Assembly: GCA_021202845.1 (NCBI GenBank)
Contig: JAJQCF010000021.1
Span: 28,427-92,426 of the forward strand
DNA length: 64,000 bases
DNA from: Oscillospiraceae bacterium
Lineage (GTDB): Bacteria > Bacillota > Clostridia > Oscillospirales > Oscillospiraceae
Direction of reading: 5' to 3'
A program made the position numbers and the translations under genes. The notes below the pieces were generated by a model. That model ran no database searches. It was not told where the DNA came from and worked only from the letters and a program-made list of their open reading frames with translations. The first letter of the stretch is position 1. Each line of letters begins with the position of its first letter. Below, in pieces: positions 45,191 to 53,731 of the stretch.

Positions 45191-46870
45191 TCAAAGCCGC
45201 TCGCTCTTGAAGCGCTCCGCGCTTGCCAGCTGCTCCTCCGCCGCGCGCAGCGTCAAATCCGTCACGGCGTCGCCGCCGTGCAGCCGCGCCAGCTCGGCCA
45301 CGCGCTCGGCTCTGTCCAGCTCCGTGACCTCCGTGCGCGTGCGTCCGCCAGCCTCGCTCTTGGATATGCGGAAGTGGGTGTCCGCCAAGGCCGCAATCTG
45401 CGGCAGGTGCGTCACGCATATAACCTGCCTTTTCGCAGCAATAGAGGCCATTTTTTCGCCCACGCGCTGGGCGGCAATGCCGGAGACGCCGGTATCTATC
45501 TCGTCGAATATCAGTGTGCCGACGGGGTCGCTTTCGGCAAAGACGCTCTTCATGGCCAGCATTATGCGGCTGAGCTCGCCGCCGCTGGCTATGGCCGCAA
45601 TTTTCCCCAGCGGCTCGCCCGCGTTGGCGGACATCATAAAGCTCACGCTGTCCAGTCCGTGCGCGCCGAAACGCGGCAAAGGAGTTATGTCAACCTCGAA
45701 CCGCACCGAGGGCATACTGAGGTATTTCAGCTCGGCGGCAATCCTCTCGCCCAAGCGCTTGGCGGCGTCGCGGCGGCGCTCGGTCAGCTCCGCTCCGCGC
45801 TGCAAGAGCCGCTTTTCGCACTCGGCAAGCTGCTTTTTTAGCTTGATTAAGGCGTCGCCGGAGTATTCCAGCGTGTCCAGCCGCTCGCGGCTTGCTTCAA
45901 GAGTTTCCAGCAGGCCGTTTTCGTCGGCGACGGAATATTTTTTTGTCAGGCGGCGCAGCAGCGCAAGGCGGTTTTCCAGCGCGTCATACTCGTCAGGCGA
46001 GAAGTCCAGCCCGCGGAGGGTGTCGCCAATGCGCTCGGCGGCGTCGGTGAGCATAAAGCCCGCGTCCGCTATCTCCTGCGCGGCCTCGGCCAAGTCGGGA
46101 GCCAGACCGGCGGCGTACTTTGCCAAACTTCCGGCGTCGGAGGCCAGACCCACGGCGTTCGGCTCGCTTTCGTAGAGCGCCTCGTATGCGCCGCGGAGCG
46201 CCTCCGTGAGCTTTTCCGCGTTGCGCATGAGCTCTCGGCGGGCGTTCAGCTCGTCCTGCTCGCCCGGGTGTATGTCCGCGCGCTCCAGCTCGTCAATGCT
46301 GCGCTTCAAGTCCTCGGTCAGGCGTTCGCGCTCCAGTTCGTCCATCGTCAGCGCATCTATCTGCGATTTAATCCCCGTGTACTCGTCATACACGGCGGAG
46401 TAGGCCGCGAGCGCGTCGCCGTAACCGCCGAAGGAGTCCAGATAGCCGAGGTGGCGGCTCTCGTCCAACAGGCGAAGTCCGTCGTTCTGGCCGTGAATGT
46501 CCAGCAGCAGCGAGCCGAGGGAGCGCAGCTGTCCCACCGTGACCGGCGCGCCGTTGACGCGGCAGGCGCTCTTGCCGTCAGCGCTTATGCGCCGCTGTAA
46601 TATCAGCTCCTCGTCGTCAGTCTCAAGGCCGTTTTCCTCCAGCCACTGCTCCGCGCCGGAGCCGGTGAACACCGCGCTGACAAAGGCCTTTTCCGCGCCG
46701 GAGCGCACTATTTCGCGGCTTGTGCGCCCGCCGAGCACGGCCTGAATGGAGTCAATCACTATGCTCTTGCCCGCGCCGGTTTCGCCGGTCATCACGTTGA
46801 GCCCGCGCCCGAAGGCAATGTCCGCGCGCTCTATGACCGCTATATTTTCAATATGGAGTTGGTCAAGCAT
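45191..46870 (-). CDS. recN: DNA repair protein RecN
   Basis: A 559-residue SMC-like ATPase for double-strand break repair. Walker A GETGAGKS is at residues 29-36; coiled coils fill about 150-370. The signature SGGELSRIMLAMKSVFA and Walker B TLIFDEIDTGVSG are followed by QVICVTHLPQIAALAD. It lies 26 nt after argR as the last gene of the block; a GC-rich hairpin (GGCGGCC/GGCCGCC) downstream, near 45100-45140, may end transcription. Confidence 0.95.
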   Translation of the reverse strand: MLDQLHIENIAVIERADIAFGRGLNVMTGETGAGKSIVIDSIQAVLGGRTSREIVRSGAEKAFVSAVFTGSGAEQWLEENGLETDDEELILQRRISADGKSACRVNGAPVTVGQLRSLGSLLLDIHGQNDGLRLLDESRHLGYLDSFGGYGDALAAYSAVYDEYTGIKSQIDALTMDELERERLTEDLKRSIDELERADIHPGEQDELNARRELMRNAEKLTEALRGAYEALYESEPNAVGLASDAGSLAKYAAGLAPDLAEAAQEIADAGFMLTDAAERIGDTLRGLDFSPDEYDALENRLALLRRLTKKYSVADENGLLETLEASRERLDTLEYSGDALIKLKKQLAECEKRLLQRGAELTERRRDAAKRLGERIAAELKYLSMPSVRFEVDITPLPRFGAHGLDSVSFMMSANAGEPLGKIAAIASGGELSRIMLAMKSVFAESDPVGTLIFDEIDTGVSGIAAQRVGEKMASIAAKRQVICVTHLPQIAALADTHFRISKSEAGGRTRTEVTELDRAERVAELARLHGGDAVTDLTLRAAEEQLASAERFKSERL

Positions 46871-46896
46871 AATTCCCGCCTCTCAATTTCGGGGTT

Positions 46897-47346
46897 TTAC
46901 AGCATACTTTCAATTTCCTTGCAGAAGTGCTCCGCGCTCTGGTTGTCGCGCATCGCCAAAAACGCCGTGTCGTCCCCCGCGAGGCTGCCGACAAGGTTGC
47001 GAATGTGCATACTGTCAATCGCGGAGCACGCGGCGTCGGCCAGACCGGGGAGAGTTTTTATAACAATAATGTTCTGCGCCACGGCGTAGCTGACAACGCT
47101 CTCGCGGAATATTTTTTTCAGCCGCAGCTCGTAGTCCGAAACGCCGTCCTTGCCGCCCGCGGCGTAGCGGTAAGTGCCGGCAGGAGTCAGCTCCTTCACA
47201 AGGTGCAGGTCGCGTATATCGCGCGAGAGCGTGGCCTGAGTGGACTGTATGCCCTCGTCCTGCAGCGCGCTCATCAGCTGGTTCTGGGTTTCAATATCGA
47301 ATTTTTCAATTATTTCAAGTATTTTTTCCTGTCGTGCCGACTTCAT
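46897..47346 (-). CDS. argR: Arginine repressor ArgR
   Basis: A 149-residue regulator. The N-terminal winged helix (about 1-65) contains SALQDEGIQSTQATLSRDIRDLHLVK. The C-terminal hexamerisation and arginine domain has TLPGLADAACSAID and LVGSLAGDDTAFL with the GDDT arginine-binding site. Its start overlaps the NAD kinase stop by 4 nt. Placement between nadK and recN is standard in Clostridia. Confidence 0.95.
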   Translation of the reverse strand: MKSARQEKILEIIEKFDIETQNQLMSALQDEGIQSTQATLSRDIRDLHLVKELTPAGTYRYAAGGKDGVSDYELRLKKIFRESVVSYAVAQNIIVIKTLPGLADAACSAIDSMHIRNLVGSLAGDDTAFLAMRDNQSAEHFCKEIESML

Positions 47347-48224
47347 TTTTTCTCCCCCAATTTTTCGTACACCACATCGTAAAACGCCTGAGAGCTTACG
47401 TGTGCGAACATTGTCTGGTACTCGCTCTTGCGAATGCGTATAATGTCCCCGGGCTGCGGCTCCAAGTTCTCCCCGCCGTCAACCGAGAGGAAGCGGCGCT
47501 TCACGCTGGAAGCGCTGCCGTCGATTTTAATCTCCACCAGCCTGTCGGGAGCCAGCACAAAGCTGCGGGCGGCCAGCGCGTGGGCGCATATGGGCGTGAG
47601 GATTATGTTCTCGGTCGTCGGCTCCACGAGCGGCCCGCCGGCGGACATGGAGTAGGCCGTGGAGCCGGTGGGCGTGGCGCAGATTATGCCGTCGCCGATA
47701 AACTGCAAAATTTTTCTGCCGTCCCCGCAGGCGGTAATCTCCATTGTCTGCGTAACGCCGCGCAGCACCACGTCGTTCAGGGCGTAGTCGGAGTAGATTA
47801 TCTCCCCAGCGCGCTCGGCCTCTATTTCCAGCATCATGCGCGGGCTGGGCGTGTAGCTGCCCTCGGCGGCGGTTATGAGCCGCGGCAGCTCGCGGCTTTT
47901 CAGCTCCGCCAGAAAGCCAACGCTGCCTAAGTTCACACCGATGACGGGTACGCGGTGACCGATGAGACGGCGGGCGGTGTGCAGTATCGTGCCGTCGCCG
48001 CCCAGTGATACGGCCATGCTCGCGCCGTCCACAACGTCCTCCAGCGCGGAAAATTCCAGCCCGCGGATGTTCCACTCGCCCTCCCCGGGAAATTCGGGGC
48101 AGACGGCCACGGAAAAGCCCGCGTCGGTGAGCAGACGTTTGGCCTGCGCTGTGTATTCCAGCCCCGTGTCCCTGAAGGGATTGGGGCAGAGGATTATCAG
48201 GCGTTTTTTTGATTTAGCACTCAT
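47343..48224 (-). CDS. nadK: NAD kinase
   Basis: A 293-residue enzyme phosphorylating NAD to NADP. SLGGDGTILHTAR is the GGDG catalytic motif; GVNLGSVGFLAEL, NDVVL, and ATPTGSTAYSMSAGGPLVEP are the conserved substrate segments. The N-terminus (KKRLIILCPNPF) is typical. It overlaps tlyA by 11 nt and argR by 4 nt. Confidence 0.95.
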   Translation of the reverse strand: MSAKSKKRLIILCPNPFRDTGLEYTAQAKRLLTDAGFSVAVCPEFPGEGEWNIRGLEFSALEDVVDGASMAVSLGGDGTILHTARRLIGHRVPVIGVNLGSVGFLAELKSRELPRLITAAEGSYTPSPRMMLEIEAERAGEIIYSDYALNDVVLRGVTQTMEITACGDGRKILQFIGDGIICATPTGSTAYSMSAGGPLVEPTTENIILTPICAHALAARSFVLAPDRLVEIKIDGSASSVKRRFLSVDGGENLEPQPGDIIRIRKSEYQTMFAHVSSQAFYDVVYEKLGEKK

Positions 48225-49032
48225 TTGCGCTTAGCTCCTTGAACTCAGTGTGCGAGGCGCTGACGACCTGCGCGGCGTCCGGCCGCGGCGCGCCGTGCTC
48301 GCCTTTTTTCAAATGACAGAGGTATTCGATGTTGCCCTCGGGGCCGCGTATGGGGGAGTAGTCCAGACCCATGACCGTGAAGCCCGCTCCGGCAGCGAAA
48401 TCCAAAAATCCTTCCACGACCTCAAGGTGCGTGGCGGAGTCGCGTACAACGCCCTTTTTGCCGACCTTCTCGCGCCCCGCCTCAAACTGCGGCTTTATGA
48501 GGCAGACAATGTCGCCGTTTTCACGCAAAAGCTCGCTCACCGCCGGTATGACAAGGCGGACGGAGATGAACGCGAGGTCCATAACGGCTATGTCCGGCGC
48601 TTCGGGTATCTGTTCGCGCGTGAGATAGCGCGCGTTCGTGCGCTCAAGGTTCACAACGCGCGGGTCGTTGCGCACCTTCCACGCCAACTGGCCGTAGCCC
48701 ACGTCCACGGCGTAAACCCGCGCCGCGCCGCCCTGCAGCAGCACGTCGGTGAAGCCGCCGGTGGAAGCGCCGCAGTCCAAGCACACGAGCCCCGTGGGGT
48801 CAACGTCAAAGACCTTCAGCGCTTTTTCTAACTTCAGCCCGCCGCGGGAGACATATTTAAGCGTCTGGCCGCGCAGCTCGATATTTTTTTCGGGGTCAAT
48901 CATTGTCCCGGGCTTGTCCGCGCGCTGGCCGTCCACGAACACAAGTCCGGCCATTATGCTGGTCTTTGCTCTCTCGCGGCTGGGAGCCAGTCCGCGGTCA
49001 AAAACAAGCTGGTCAAGTCTCTGCTTTTTCAT
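48214..49032 (-). CDS. tlyA: TlyA family rRNA (cytidine-2'-O)-methyltransferase
   Basis: A 272-residue RNA methyltransferase. An N-terminal S4 domain (LDQLVFDRGLAPSRERAKTSIMAG) is followed by an FtsJ-type Rossmann domain: VCLDCGASTGGFTDVLLQGGA (residues about 85-105 in the AdoMet site), AVDVGYGQL and LIKPQFEAGREKVGKKGVV. Mycobacterial TlyA modifies 16S and 23S rRNA. The start overlaps the dxs stop (ATGA). Confidence 0.92.
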   Translation of the reverse strand: MKKQRLDQLVFDRGLAPSRERAKTSIMAGLVFVDGQRADKPGTMIDPEKNIELRGQTLKYVSRGGLKLEKALKVFDVDPTGLVCLDCGASTGGFTDVLLQGGAARVYAVDVGYGQLAWKVRNDPRVVNLERTNARYLTREQIPEAPDIAVMDLAFISVRLVIPAVSELLRENGDIVCLIKPQFEAGREKVGKKGVVRDSATHLEVVEGFLDFAAGAGFTVMGLDYSPIRGPEGNIEYLCHLKKGEHGAPRPDAAQVVSASHTEFKELSANEC

Positions 49033-50867
49033 GCCGCACCTCCTGCAAGAGAGGCGACGGCGGCGGCTATGGACTGCGCGTCTATGCCGCAGGCGCGGCG
49101 GAGCGCGTCAACGCTGCCGTGCTGCACCACGCCGGAGCCGAGGTTGAGCATTTTCAGGCGCATGGCAGCGCCCCTTTCCGCAAGCGCGGCGGCAAGAGAC
49201 TGCCCCACGCAGCCCGCGGCGGCGCAGTCCTCCGCGACTACGGCGGCGGGAATTGCGGCCAGCTCGCTGTCCAGACGGAAATCAGGCTCCGTCAGGCGGT
49301 TGAGCTTGAGCACGGCGGCGCGTATGCCCTTTTGCTCCAGCATTTCAGCCGCCGCCAGCGCCTCGTTTATCATAATGCCGTAGCTGATTATCACAGCGTC
49401 GACGCCGGCGCGCAGCAGCGCGGAGGGAGCGGCGGAAGTGTCGTCGGTGAAAGCGCCCTCGCTCCCGCGCGGGTAGCGCAGAGCAACGGGACCGTCGGCG
49501 TCCAGCGCCGCGCCCAGCATGGAGCGCAGCTCGACGTAGTTAGAGGGCGAGAGGAGCGTCATGCCGGGGACAAGACGCAGGTAGCCCACGTCAAAAGCGC
49601 CTTGGTGGGTCATGCCGTCCGCGCCGACCAGCCCCGCGCGGTCAACTCCGAACACCACATGGGCGCGCGCAAGGCCGACGTCGTGAATGAGCATATCGAG
49701 CCCGCGCTGCAAGAAGCTGGAGTAAACGGCAAACACGGGCTTCAGCCCGTTCAGCGCCATGCCCGCGCACATGGAAACGGCGTGCTCCTCCTCGATGCCG
49801 ACGTCGAAAAAGCGTTCGGGGTATTTTTCGGCAAACGCCGTGAGGCCGGTGCCGCTCTCCATTGCCGCGGTTATGGCGGCAACGGCGCCGTCACGCTCCG
49901 CCGCGGCGCACATCGCCTCACCGAAGGCGGCGGAAAAGTCGCGCTTGGGCGCGGCCTGCTCTATGCCCTTTTGCACGTCGAACGGGCCGACGCCGTGGTA
50001 AAGCTCCGGGTCGCGCTCCGCAGGGGCGTAGCCCTTGCCCTTTGTTGTCACAACGTGCAGCAGCACCGGCATTTTCAGCGCCTTGGCGTCCCGCAGGACG
50101 TGCTCGAGCAGGCGCTCGTTGTGGCCGTCCACGGGGCCGAGATAGTAAAAGCCCATTTGCTCGAACATATTGTCGGGGATAACTATGTGCTTAATCCACT
50201 CCTTTACGGAGTGCGTAACCGCGTAAAGCGGCTTCACGCGGCCTATCACCCGTCGGTAAAAGCGCTTGAAGCGCAGGTAGGAGGGGCGGGCGCGGATAAG
50301 CGACAGCAGCTTCGCCATGCCGCCGACGTTGGAGCTTATGGACATACAGTTGTCGTTCAGTATGACAACAATGCTCTCACCGGACTGTCCGCAGTCGGAC
50401 AGCCCCTCGTAGGCGACGCCGCCCGTGAGCGCACCGTCGCCGATGACGGCGCATATGTCGCAGTCGGCGCCCCGCAGAGTCCTTGCGCGCGCCATGCCGA
50501 GCGCGTTGGACACGGAAACGCTGGCGTGGCCGCAGACGCAGGGGTCGTCGCCGCTCTCAAACGGGGTGGGGAAGCCGGAGAGCCCGCCGAACTGCCGCAG
50601 AGTGCCGAAGCGGTCGAGGCGGCCGGTGAGCATTTTGTGGGCGTAGCACTGGTGACCCACGTCGAATATGACGCGGTCGGAGGCCGTGTCGTACACCCTG
50701 TGTATGGCGACGGTCAGCTCGACCGCGCCGAGGCCGGAGGCCAGATGGCCGCCGGTTTTTGAAACATTTTCTATTATGGCCTGACGAAGCTCGCCGCACA
50801 GCGCCTGCGTCTGGGCGGCGGTGAGAGCCTTGACGTCGGCCGAGGATTTTATATTTTCCAAAATCAT
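49029..50867 (-). CDS. dxs: 1-deoxy-D-xylulose-5-phosphate synthase
   Basis: A 612-residue thiamine-diphosphate enzyme that condenses pyruvate and glyceraldehyde 3-phosphate in the MEP isoprenoid pathway. GHLASGLGAVELTVAIHRVY, FDVGHQCYAHKMLTGR and the ThDP site VIGDGALTGG with LNDNCMSIS are clear. DVGIEEEHAVSMCAGMAL holds the activating Glu, and VGADGMTHQGAFDV is typical. ATG 50867 starts the family N-terminus (MILENIKSS); its ribosome site is AAGGCG. A terminator upstream separates it from xseB. Confidence 0.95.
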   Translation of the reverse strand: MILENIKSSADVKALTAAQTQALCGELRQAIIENVSKTGGHLASGLGAVELTVAIHRVYDTASDRVIFDVGHQCYAHKMLTGRLDRFGTLRQFGGLSGFPTPFESGDDPCVCGHASVSVSNALGMARARTLRGADCDICAVIGDGALTGGVAYEGLSDCGQSGESIVVILNDNCMSISSNVGGMAKLLSLIRARPSYLRFKRFYRRVIGRVKPLYAVTHSVKEWIKHIVIPDNMFEQMGFYYLGPVDGHNERLLEHVLRDAKALKMPVLLHVVTTKGKGYAPAERDPELYHGVGPFDVQKGIEQAAPKRDFSAAFGEAMCAAAERDGAVAAITAAMESGTGLTAFAEKYPERFFDVGIEEEHAVSMCAGMALNGLKPVFAVYSSFLQRGLDMLIHDVGLARAHVVFGVDRAGLVGADGMTHQGAFDVGYLRLVPGMTLLSPSNYVELRSMLGAALDADGPVALRYPRGSEGAFTDDTSAAPSALLRAGVDAVIISYGIMINEALAAAEMLEQKGIRAAVLKLNRLTEPDFRLDSELAAIPAAVVAEDCAAAGCVGQSLAAALAERGAAMRLKMLNLGSGVVQHGSVDALRRACGIDAQSIAAAVASLAGGAA

Positions 50868-50917
50868 ATCTATTCGCCTTAAATGAATATTCAATATTGC
50901 CGCTCTATTAGATAATA

Positions 50918-50961
50918 ACAAAAAGCTCCCGAAATTACAAGATGGCTCCTGCAATTTCGGG
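50918..50961 (-). terminator. Intrinsic terminator between xseB and dxs
   Basis: On the minus strand CCCGAAATT and AATTTCGGG (50961-50953 and 50936-50928) pair perfectly, then AGCTTTTTGTT. It would end the asp23-nusB-xseAB transcript, so dxs and downstream genes need read-through or their own weak promoter. Confidence 0.85.
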
Positions 50962-50980
50962 ACGGAAATTTTCAAATAAA

Positions 50981-50998
50981 TTTGTGCATATGCACAAA
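50981..50998. promoter_or_regulatory. Perfect 18-bp palindrome TTTGTGCATATGCACAAA
   Basis: A perfect inverted repeat with no loop, placed between the xseB stop and the terminator preceding dxs. It has no U-tract, so it looks like a protein-binding site rather than a terminator. The binding protein is unknown. Confidence 0.4.
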
Positions 50999-51027
50999 AC
51001 TGATGAATATGTAGGCCGGAGCGCGAA

Positions 51028-51267
51028 TTATTTTTCCGCCGAGACATTAAACGGCAGCTCCACGGGTTCGCCGTTTTCGCCCTGCTGCAGCTGCACAACC
51101 TGCTGCTCGGCCTTGTCCAGCATATCTCCGCACTGCTTTATGAGCTTGGTGCCCTCGGTGAAGAGGGTCATGGACTCGTCCAGCGCCGCCTCGCCGCTCT
51201 CAAGGCTCCTCACAATTTCGTCAAGGCGTTCAAGCGCCTGCTCAAACGTCAGCTTTTTTCCCGCCAT
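51028..51267 (-). CDS. xseB: Exodeoxyribonuclease VII small subunit
   Basis: A 79-residue helical subunit. LTFEQALERLDEIVRSLESGEAALDESM is spread over residues 5-32 and matches XseB; FTEGTKLIKQCGDMLDKAEQQV follows. ATG 51267 has AAGGAGG 8 nt upstream. It overlaps the end of xseA by 26 nt. Confidence 0.93.
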   Translation of the reverse strand: MAGKKLTFEQALERLDEIVRSLESGEAALDESMTLFTEGTKLIKQCGDMLDKAEQQVVQLQQGENGEPVELPFNVSAEK

Positions 51268-52492
51268 GTGTTTTCCCTCCTTTGGCTTCCGCAAAAATTT
51301 CTTCCACGCGGCACTTCAGCGCGCCGTCGGTGAGCGTCAGGTCAATCATCTCGCCGCGCTCCGCCTCGGCAGCGCTGCGCAGCACCGTGCCGTCGGGCTT
51401 GGCGGCCACGGCGTAACCGCGCGACAGCACCCGCAGGGGACTGAGCGCGTCCAGCGCGGCGGCAAGGCGCACCTGCTCGCGCCGCAGCGCGCCGAGGCGC
51501 TTTTCCTGCGCGGCAATGAGGCGCGAGCGCTGGCGGTCGGCGTCCATACGCTTTTGGTCGATGTAGGCCGTCGGCTTTTTCAGCGCGCCGCGGTTTTGCA
51601 GCGCCGTCAGCTCGCGCCGCAGAGTGCCGAGCTTTTTTTGCAGCGCCTGATTTATGCGCTCCTCCGTGTCCAGCAGCCCCTCGCGCAGCTCCGCTTGGTC
51701 TGGTACGGCCAGCTCCGCGCCGTTGGAGGGCGTGGCCGCGCGCAGGTCGGCTACATAGTCGGCAATGGTTACGTCAGGCTCGTGTCCCACGGCGGATATA
51801 ACGGGTATTTTCGAGGCGTATATGGCGCGGGCCACGCGCTCGTCGTTGAAGCACCACAAGTCTTCTATGCTGCCGCCGCCGCGTCCCGTTATTATGAGGT
51901 CGGCAACGGCGTGGCGGTTGGCGTAGCTCAGAGCCTCGGCAATTTCCGCCGGAGCCTCCGCGCCCTGAACCCGCACGGGCAGTATGATGAGCTTTGCCAG
52001 CGGCCAGCGGTGTCCCGCGACCCTGATTATGTCGCGCACCGCCGCGCCCGCGGGGCTGGTTATGACGGCGATGCGCGCGGGGAAGCGCGGTATGGGCTTC
52101 TTTGCCGCCGCGTCGAAAAGTCCCTCGGCCTGCAAGCGCGCTTTAAGCTGCTCGTAGGCAATGTTGAGGTCGCCCGCGCCCAGAGGCCGCAGCGCCTCGC
52201 AGTAGAGCTGGTAGGCTCCGTCGCGCGGGTACACGCCGACGCGCCCGAACGCCGCCGCACTCATGCCGTTTTCGGGGCGGAAGCGCAGCCGCGAGGCGTA
52301 GGAGCGGAACATCACACACCTCACGCTGCTCTCGGCGTCCTTGAGCGTGAAGTAGTGGTGGCCGGAGGGGTAGGACTTGTAATTGCTTATCTCTCCGGCG
52401 ACGCAGACGCTTTGCAGCGCGGGGTCAAGCTCCAGCAGCATTTTCACGCGGCTGTTGAGCTCGGTGACGGTGAATACTGTCTGCTCGTTCAT
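51242..52492 (-). CDS. xseA: Exodeoxyribonuclease VII large subunit
   Basis: A 416-residue catalytic subunit. The N-terminal OB fold (VFTVTELNSRVKMLLE, GEISNYKSYPSGHHYFTLKD) is followed by the catalytic core with ITSPAGAAVRDII, GRGGGSIEDLWCFNDE and ISAVGHEPDVTIADYVADLRA, then a coiled coil and a C-terminal segment SRGYAVAAKPDG. ATG 52492 overlaps the nusB stop by 4 nt; longer in-frame readings into nusB are not credible. Confidence 0.95.
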   Translation of the reverse strand: MNEQTVFTVTELNSRVKMLLELDPALQSVCVAGEISNYKSYPSGHHYFTLKDAESSVRCVMFRSYASRLRFRPENGMSAAAFGRVGVYPRDGAYQLYCEALRPLGAGDLNIAYEQLKARLQAEGLFDAAAKKPIPRFPARIAVITSPAGAAVRDIIRVAGHRWPLAKLIILPVRVQGAEAPAEIAEALSYANRHAVADLIITGRGGGSIEDLWCFNDERVARAIYASKIPVISAVGHEPDVTIADYVADLRAATPSNGAELAVPDQAELREGLLDTEERINQALQKKLGTLRRELTALQNRGALKKPTAYIDQKRMDADRQRSRLIAAQEKRLGALRREQVRLAAALDALSPLRVLSRGYAVAAKPDGTVLRSAAEAERGEMIDLTLTDGALKCRVEEIFAEAKGGKTHGGKKADV

Positions 52493-52944
52493 TCCGCGCT
52501 CTGCGCCTCGCCGCGGGCAAATGCGCCCAAAACGCCGTTGACAAAGCCCGCGGCTCCGTCCTCGCCGTACTCCTTGGCCAAATCCACGGCCTCGTTGACG
52601 GCGACGCCCGTAGGCACGTCGTCCATGAACATTATTTCGCACATGGCGCAGCGCAGAATTGCTGACACTGCGGCGGATATGCGCTCTAAGCGCCAGCCGG
52701 TGGCACAGCGGGCTATGTGCCCGTCCAGCTCTTCGCGGTGCTCTGTTGCGCTTTTCAAAACCGCGGTGATATAGTCCAGCTGCTTTTGCGCCGGCATTTC
52801 GCAGAATGTGTCGCCCTCGGCGGTCAGCGAGGCGTAGTGCTCCGGCTCAAAAAATGTTTCCAGCGTCTCCTCGGGGCTCTTGCCGGTCATTTCCGAGGAA
52901 TAGAGAAGCTGCACGGCCAGCGCGCGGGCTGTTTTTCTTGTCAT
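52489..52944 (-). CDS. nusB: Transcription antitermination protein NusB
   Basis: A 151-residue all-helical RNA-binding protein for rRNA antitermination. TARALAVQLLYSSEMTGKSPE at the N-terminus and SAILRCAMCEIMFMDDVPTGVAVNEAV near the end (split over residues about 91-120), with GFVNGVLGAFAR, are typical. It lies 24 nt after the asp23 gene. Confidence 0.92.
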   Translation of the reverse strand: MTRKTARALAVQLLYSSEMTGKSPEETLETFFEPEHYASLTAEGDTFCEMPAQKQLDYITAVLKSATEHREELDGHIARCATGWRLERISAAVSAILRCAMCEIMFMDDVPTGVAVNEAVDLAKEYGEDGAAGFVNGVLGAFARGEAQSAE

Positions 52945-52968
52945 TTGTCAATCCCTCCTGTGGGGGCT

Positions 52969-53328
52969 TTATTTATCGAATACAACGCCGGTGATGTGAA
53001 CGTTCACCGTCGGGCGGATGCCGGTCATGGCTTCAACGGCGGAGACGACGGCCTCCTGCACCTTGGCGGCCACGGCCGCTATGCCGGAGCCGTAATGCAG
53101 CATGACGAGCGCGTCGATGGTGATGGCGCTGTCCGCAAAGTCAATTTTAATGCCCTTGGAAACGCTTCGCTTGCCGACGAAGTCCTGAATGTCGCTGCCT
53201 GCGGTGTTGCTAAGTCCGGCAACTCCCTCCACCTCGGAAATGGCGGCGGCGGAAATGACCGCCACGACCTCCTCGGAGATGTTCACGCTGCCGTCGCTCT
53301 GCGGCAGGGTAATATAATTTTCAGACAT
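52969..53328 (-). CDS. Asp23/Gls24 family protein
   Basis: A 119-residue envelope stress-type protein. GSVNISEEVVAVISAAAISE, GVAGLSNTAG, KGIKIDFADSAITIDALV and VNVHITGVVFDK match the Asp23 family. In Clostridia it conventionally precedes nusB. It is the first gene of the minus-strand block; GGAGG lies just before ATG 53328. Confidence 0.92.
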   Translation of the reverse strand: MSENYITLPQSDGSVNISEEVVAVISAAAISEVEGVAGLSNTAGSDIQDFVGKRSVSKGIKIDFADSAITIDALVMLHYGSGIAAVAAKVQEAVVSAVEAMTGIRPTVNVHITGVVFDK

Positions 53329-53382
53329 ATATGTCCCTCCTGCGCCGCGCAGACAGTGGGGCGCGGCTTGGTTAGTGCAGCT

Positions 53383-53411
53383 ATTTTACCACACATTTTT
53401 CTTAAATGGAA
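53383..53411 (-). promoter_or_regulatory. Promoter TTCCAT-N17-TAAAAT of the asp23 operon
   Basis: Minus-strand -35 TTCCAT at 53411-53406 and -10 TAAAAT at 53388-53383. The left boundary repeat of the restriction-modification cassette begins 7 nt upstream of the -35, so the insertion spared the promoter. Confidence 0.5.
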
Positions 53412-53417
53412 CAGCTG

Positions 53418-53435
53418 AGAGAAATTTTTCGCGCG
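53418..53435 (+). repeat. Left boundary direct repeat of the R-M cassette
   Basis: AGAGAAATTTTTCGCGCG, matching the right copy at 55942-55959 in 17 of 18 bases, same orientation. It marks the change from GC-rich to AT-rich DNA. Confidence 0.75.
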
Positions 53436-53461
53436 AAAGCTGACGATATTTATTGTATGTA

Positions 53462-53489
53462 GACTTATAGTATTCAAATGAATTATAAT
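53462..53489 (+). promoter_or_regulatory. Promoter with C-box-like site before the C regulator
   Basis: GACTTATAGT (53462-53471) resembles the GACT...AGTC half operator of controller proteins of R-M systems. It overlaps the -35 position of a promoter whose -10 is TATAAT (53484-53489). The start near 53496 leaves a short leader with AGGAGAGGAGG before ATG 53513. Confidence 0.5.
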
Positions 53490-53512
53490 TATAGGAGAGG
53501 AGGATTGCAGCG

Positions 53513-53731
53513 ATGGATATTATAAAAGTGTTTGGGACAAATTTGAAGAAGTATCGCACATCAATGGGTATATCTCAGGAAGCATTTGCTGGAAAATGCG
53601 GTATGCACCGCACTTATATTAGTGCTATTGAGTGCTATCGTCGAAGCATTTCTCTTGAAAATATACAACGCATTGCAGACGCGCTTGAAATTGAAACCTA
53701 TAAATTGTTCTTGGAGGAACATGATGAGTGA
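53513..53731 (+). CDS. XRE-family controller (C) protein of the R-M system
   Basis: A 72-residue helix-turn-helix protein: LKKYRTSMGISQEAFAGKCG then MHRTYISAIECYRRSISLEN, the usual HTH, and a C-terminal IADALEIETYKLFLEE. Controller proteins bind C-boxes to delay endonuclease synthesis on entering a new host. It overlaps the endonuclease start by 8 nt, so endonuclease translation depends on it. AT-rich codons. Confidence 0.85.
   Translation: MDIIKVFGTNLKKYRTSMGISQEAFAGKCGMHRTYISAIECYRRSISLENIQRIADALEIETYKLFLEEHDE

Noticed and set aside
50884..50893. ArgR box (TGAATATTCA) before dxs in the operon containing argR
   Set aside because: ArgR boxes need four bases between the TGAAT and ATTCA halves; here the halves abut, so it is only a short palindrome.
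46206..53328. Many plus-strand open frames across the recN-asp23 block
   Set aside because: All are antisense shadows of well-recognised minus-strand housekeeping genes.
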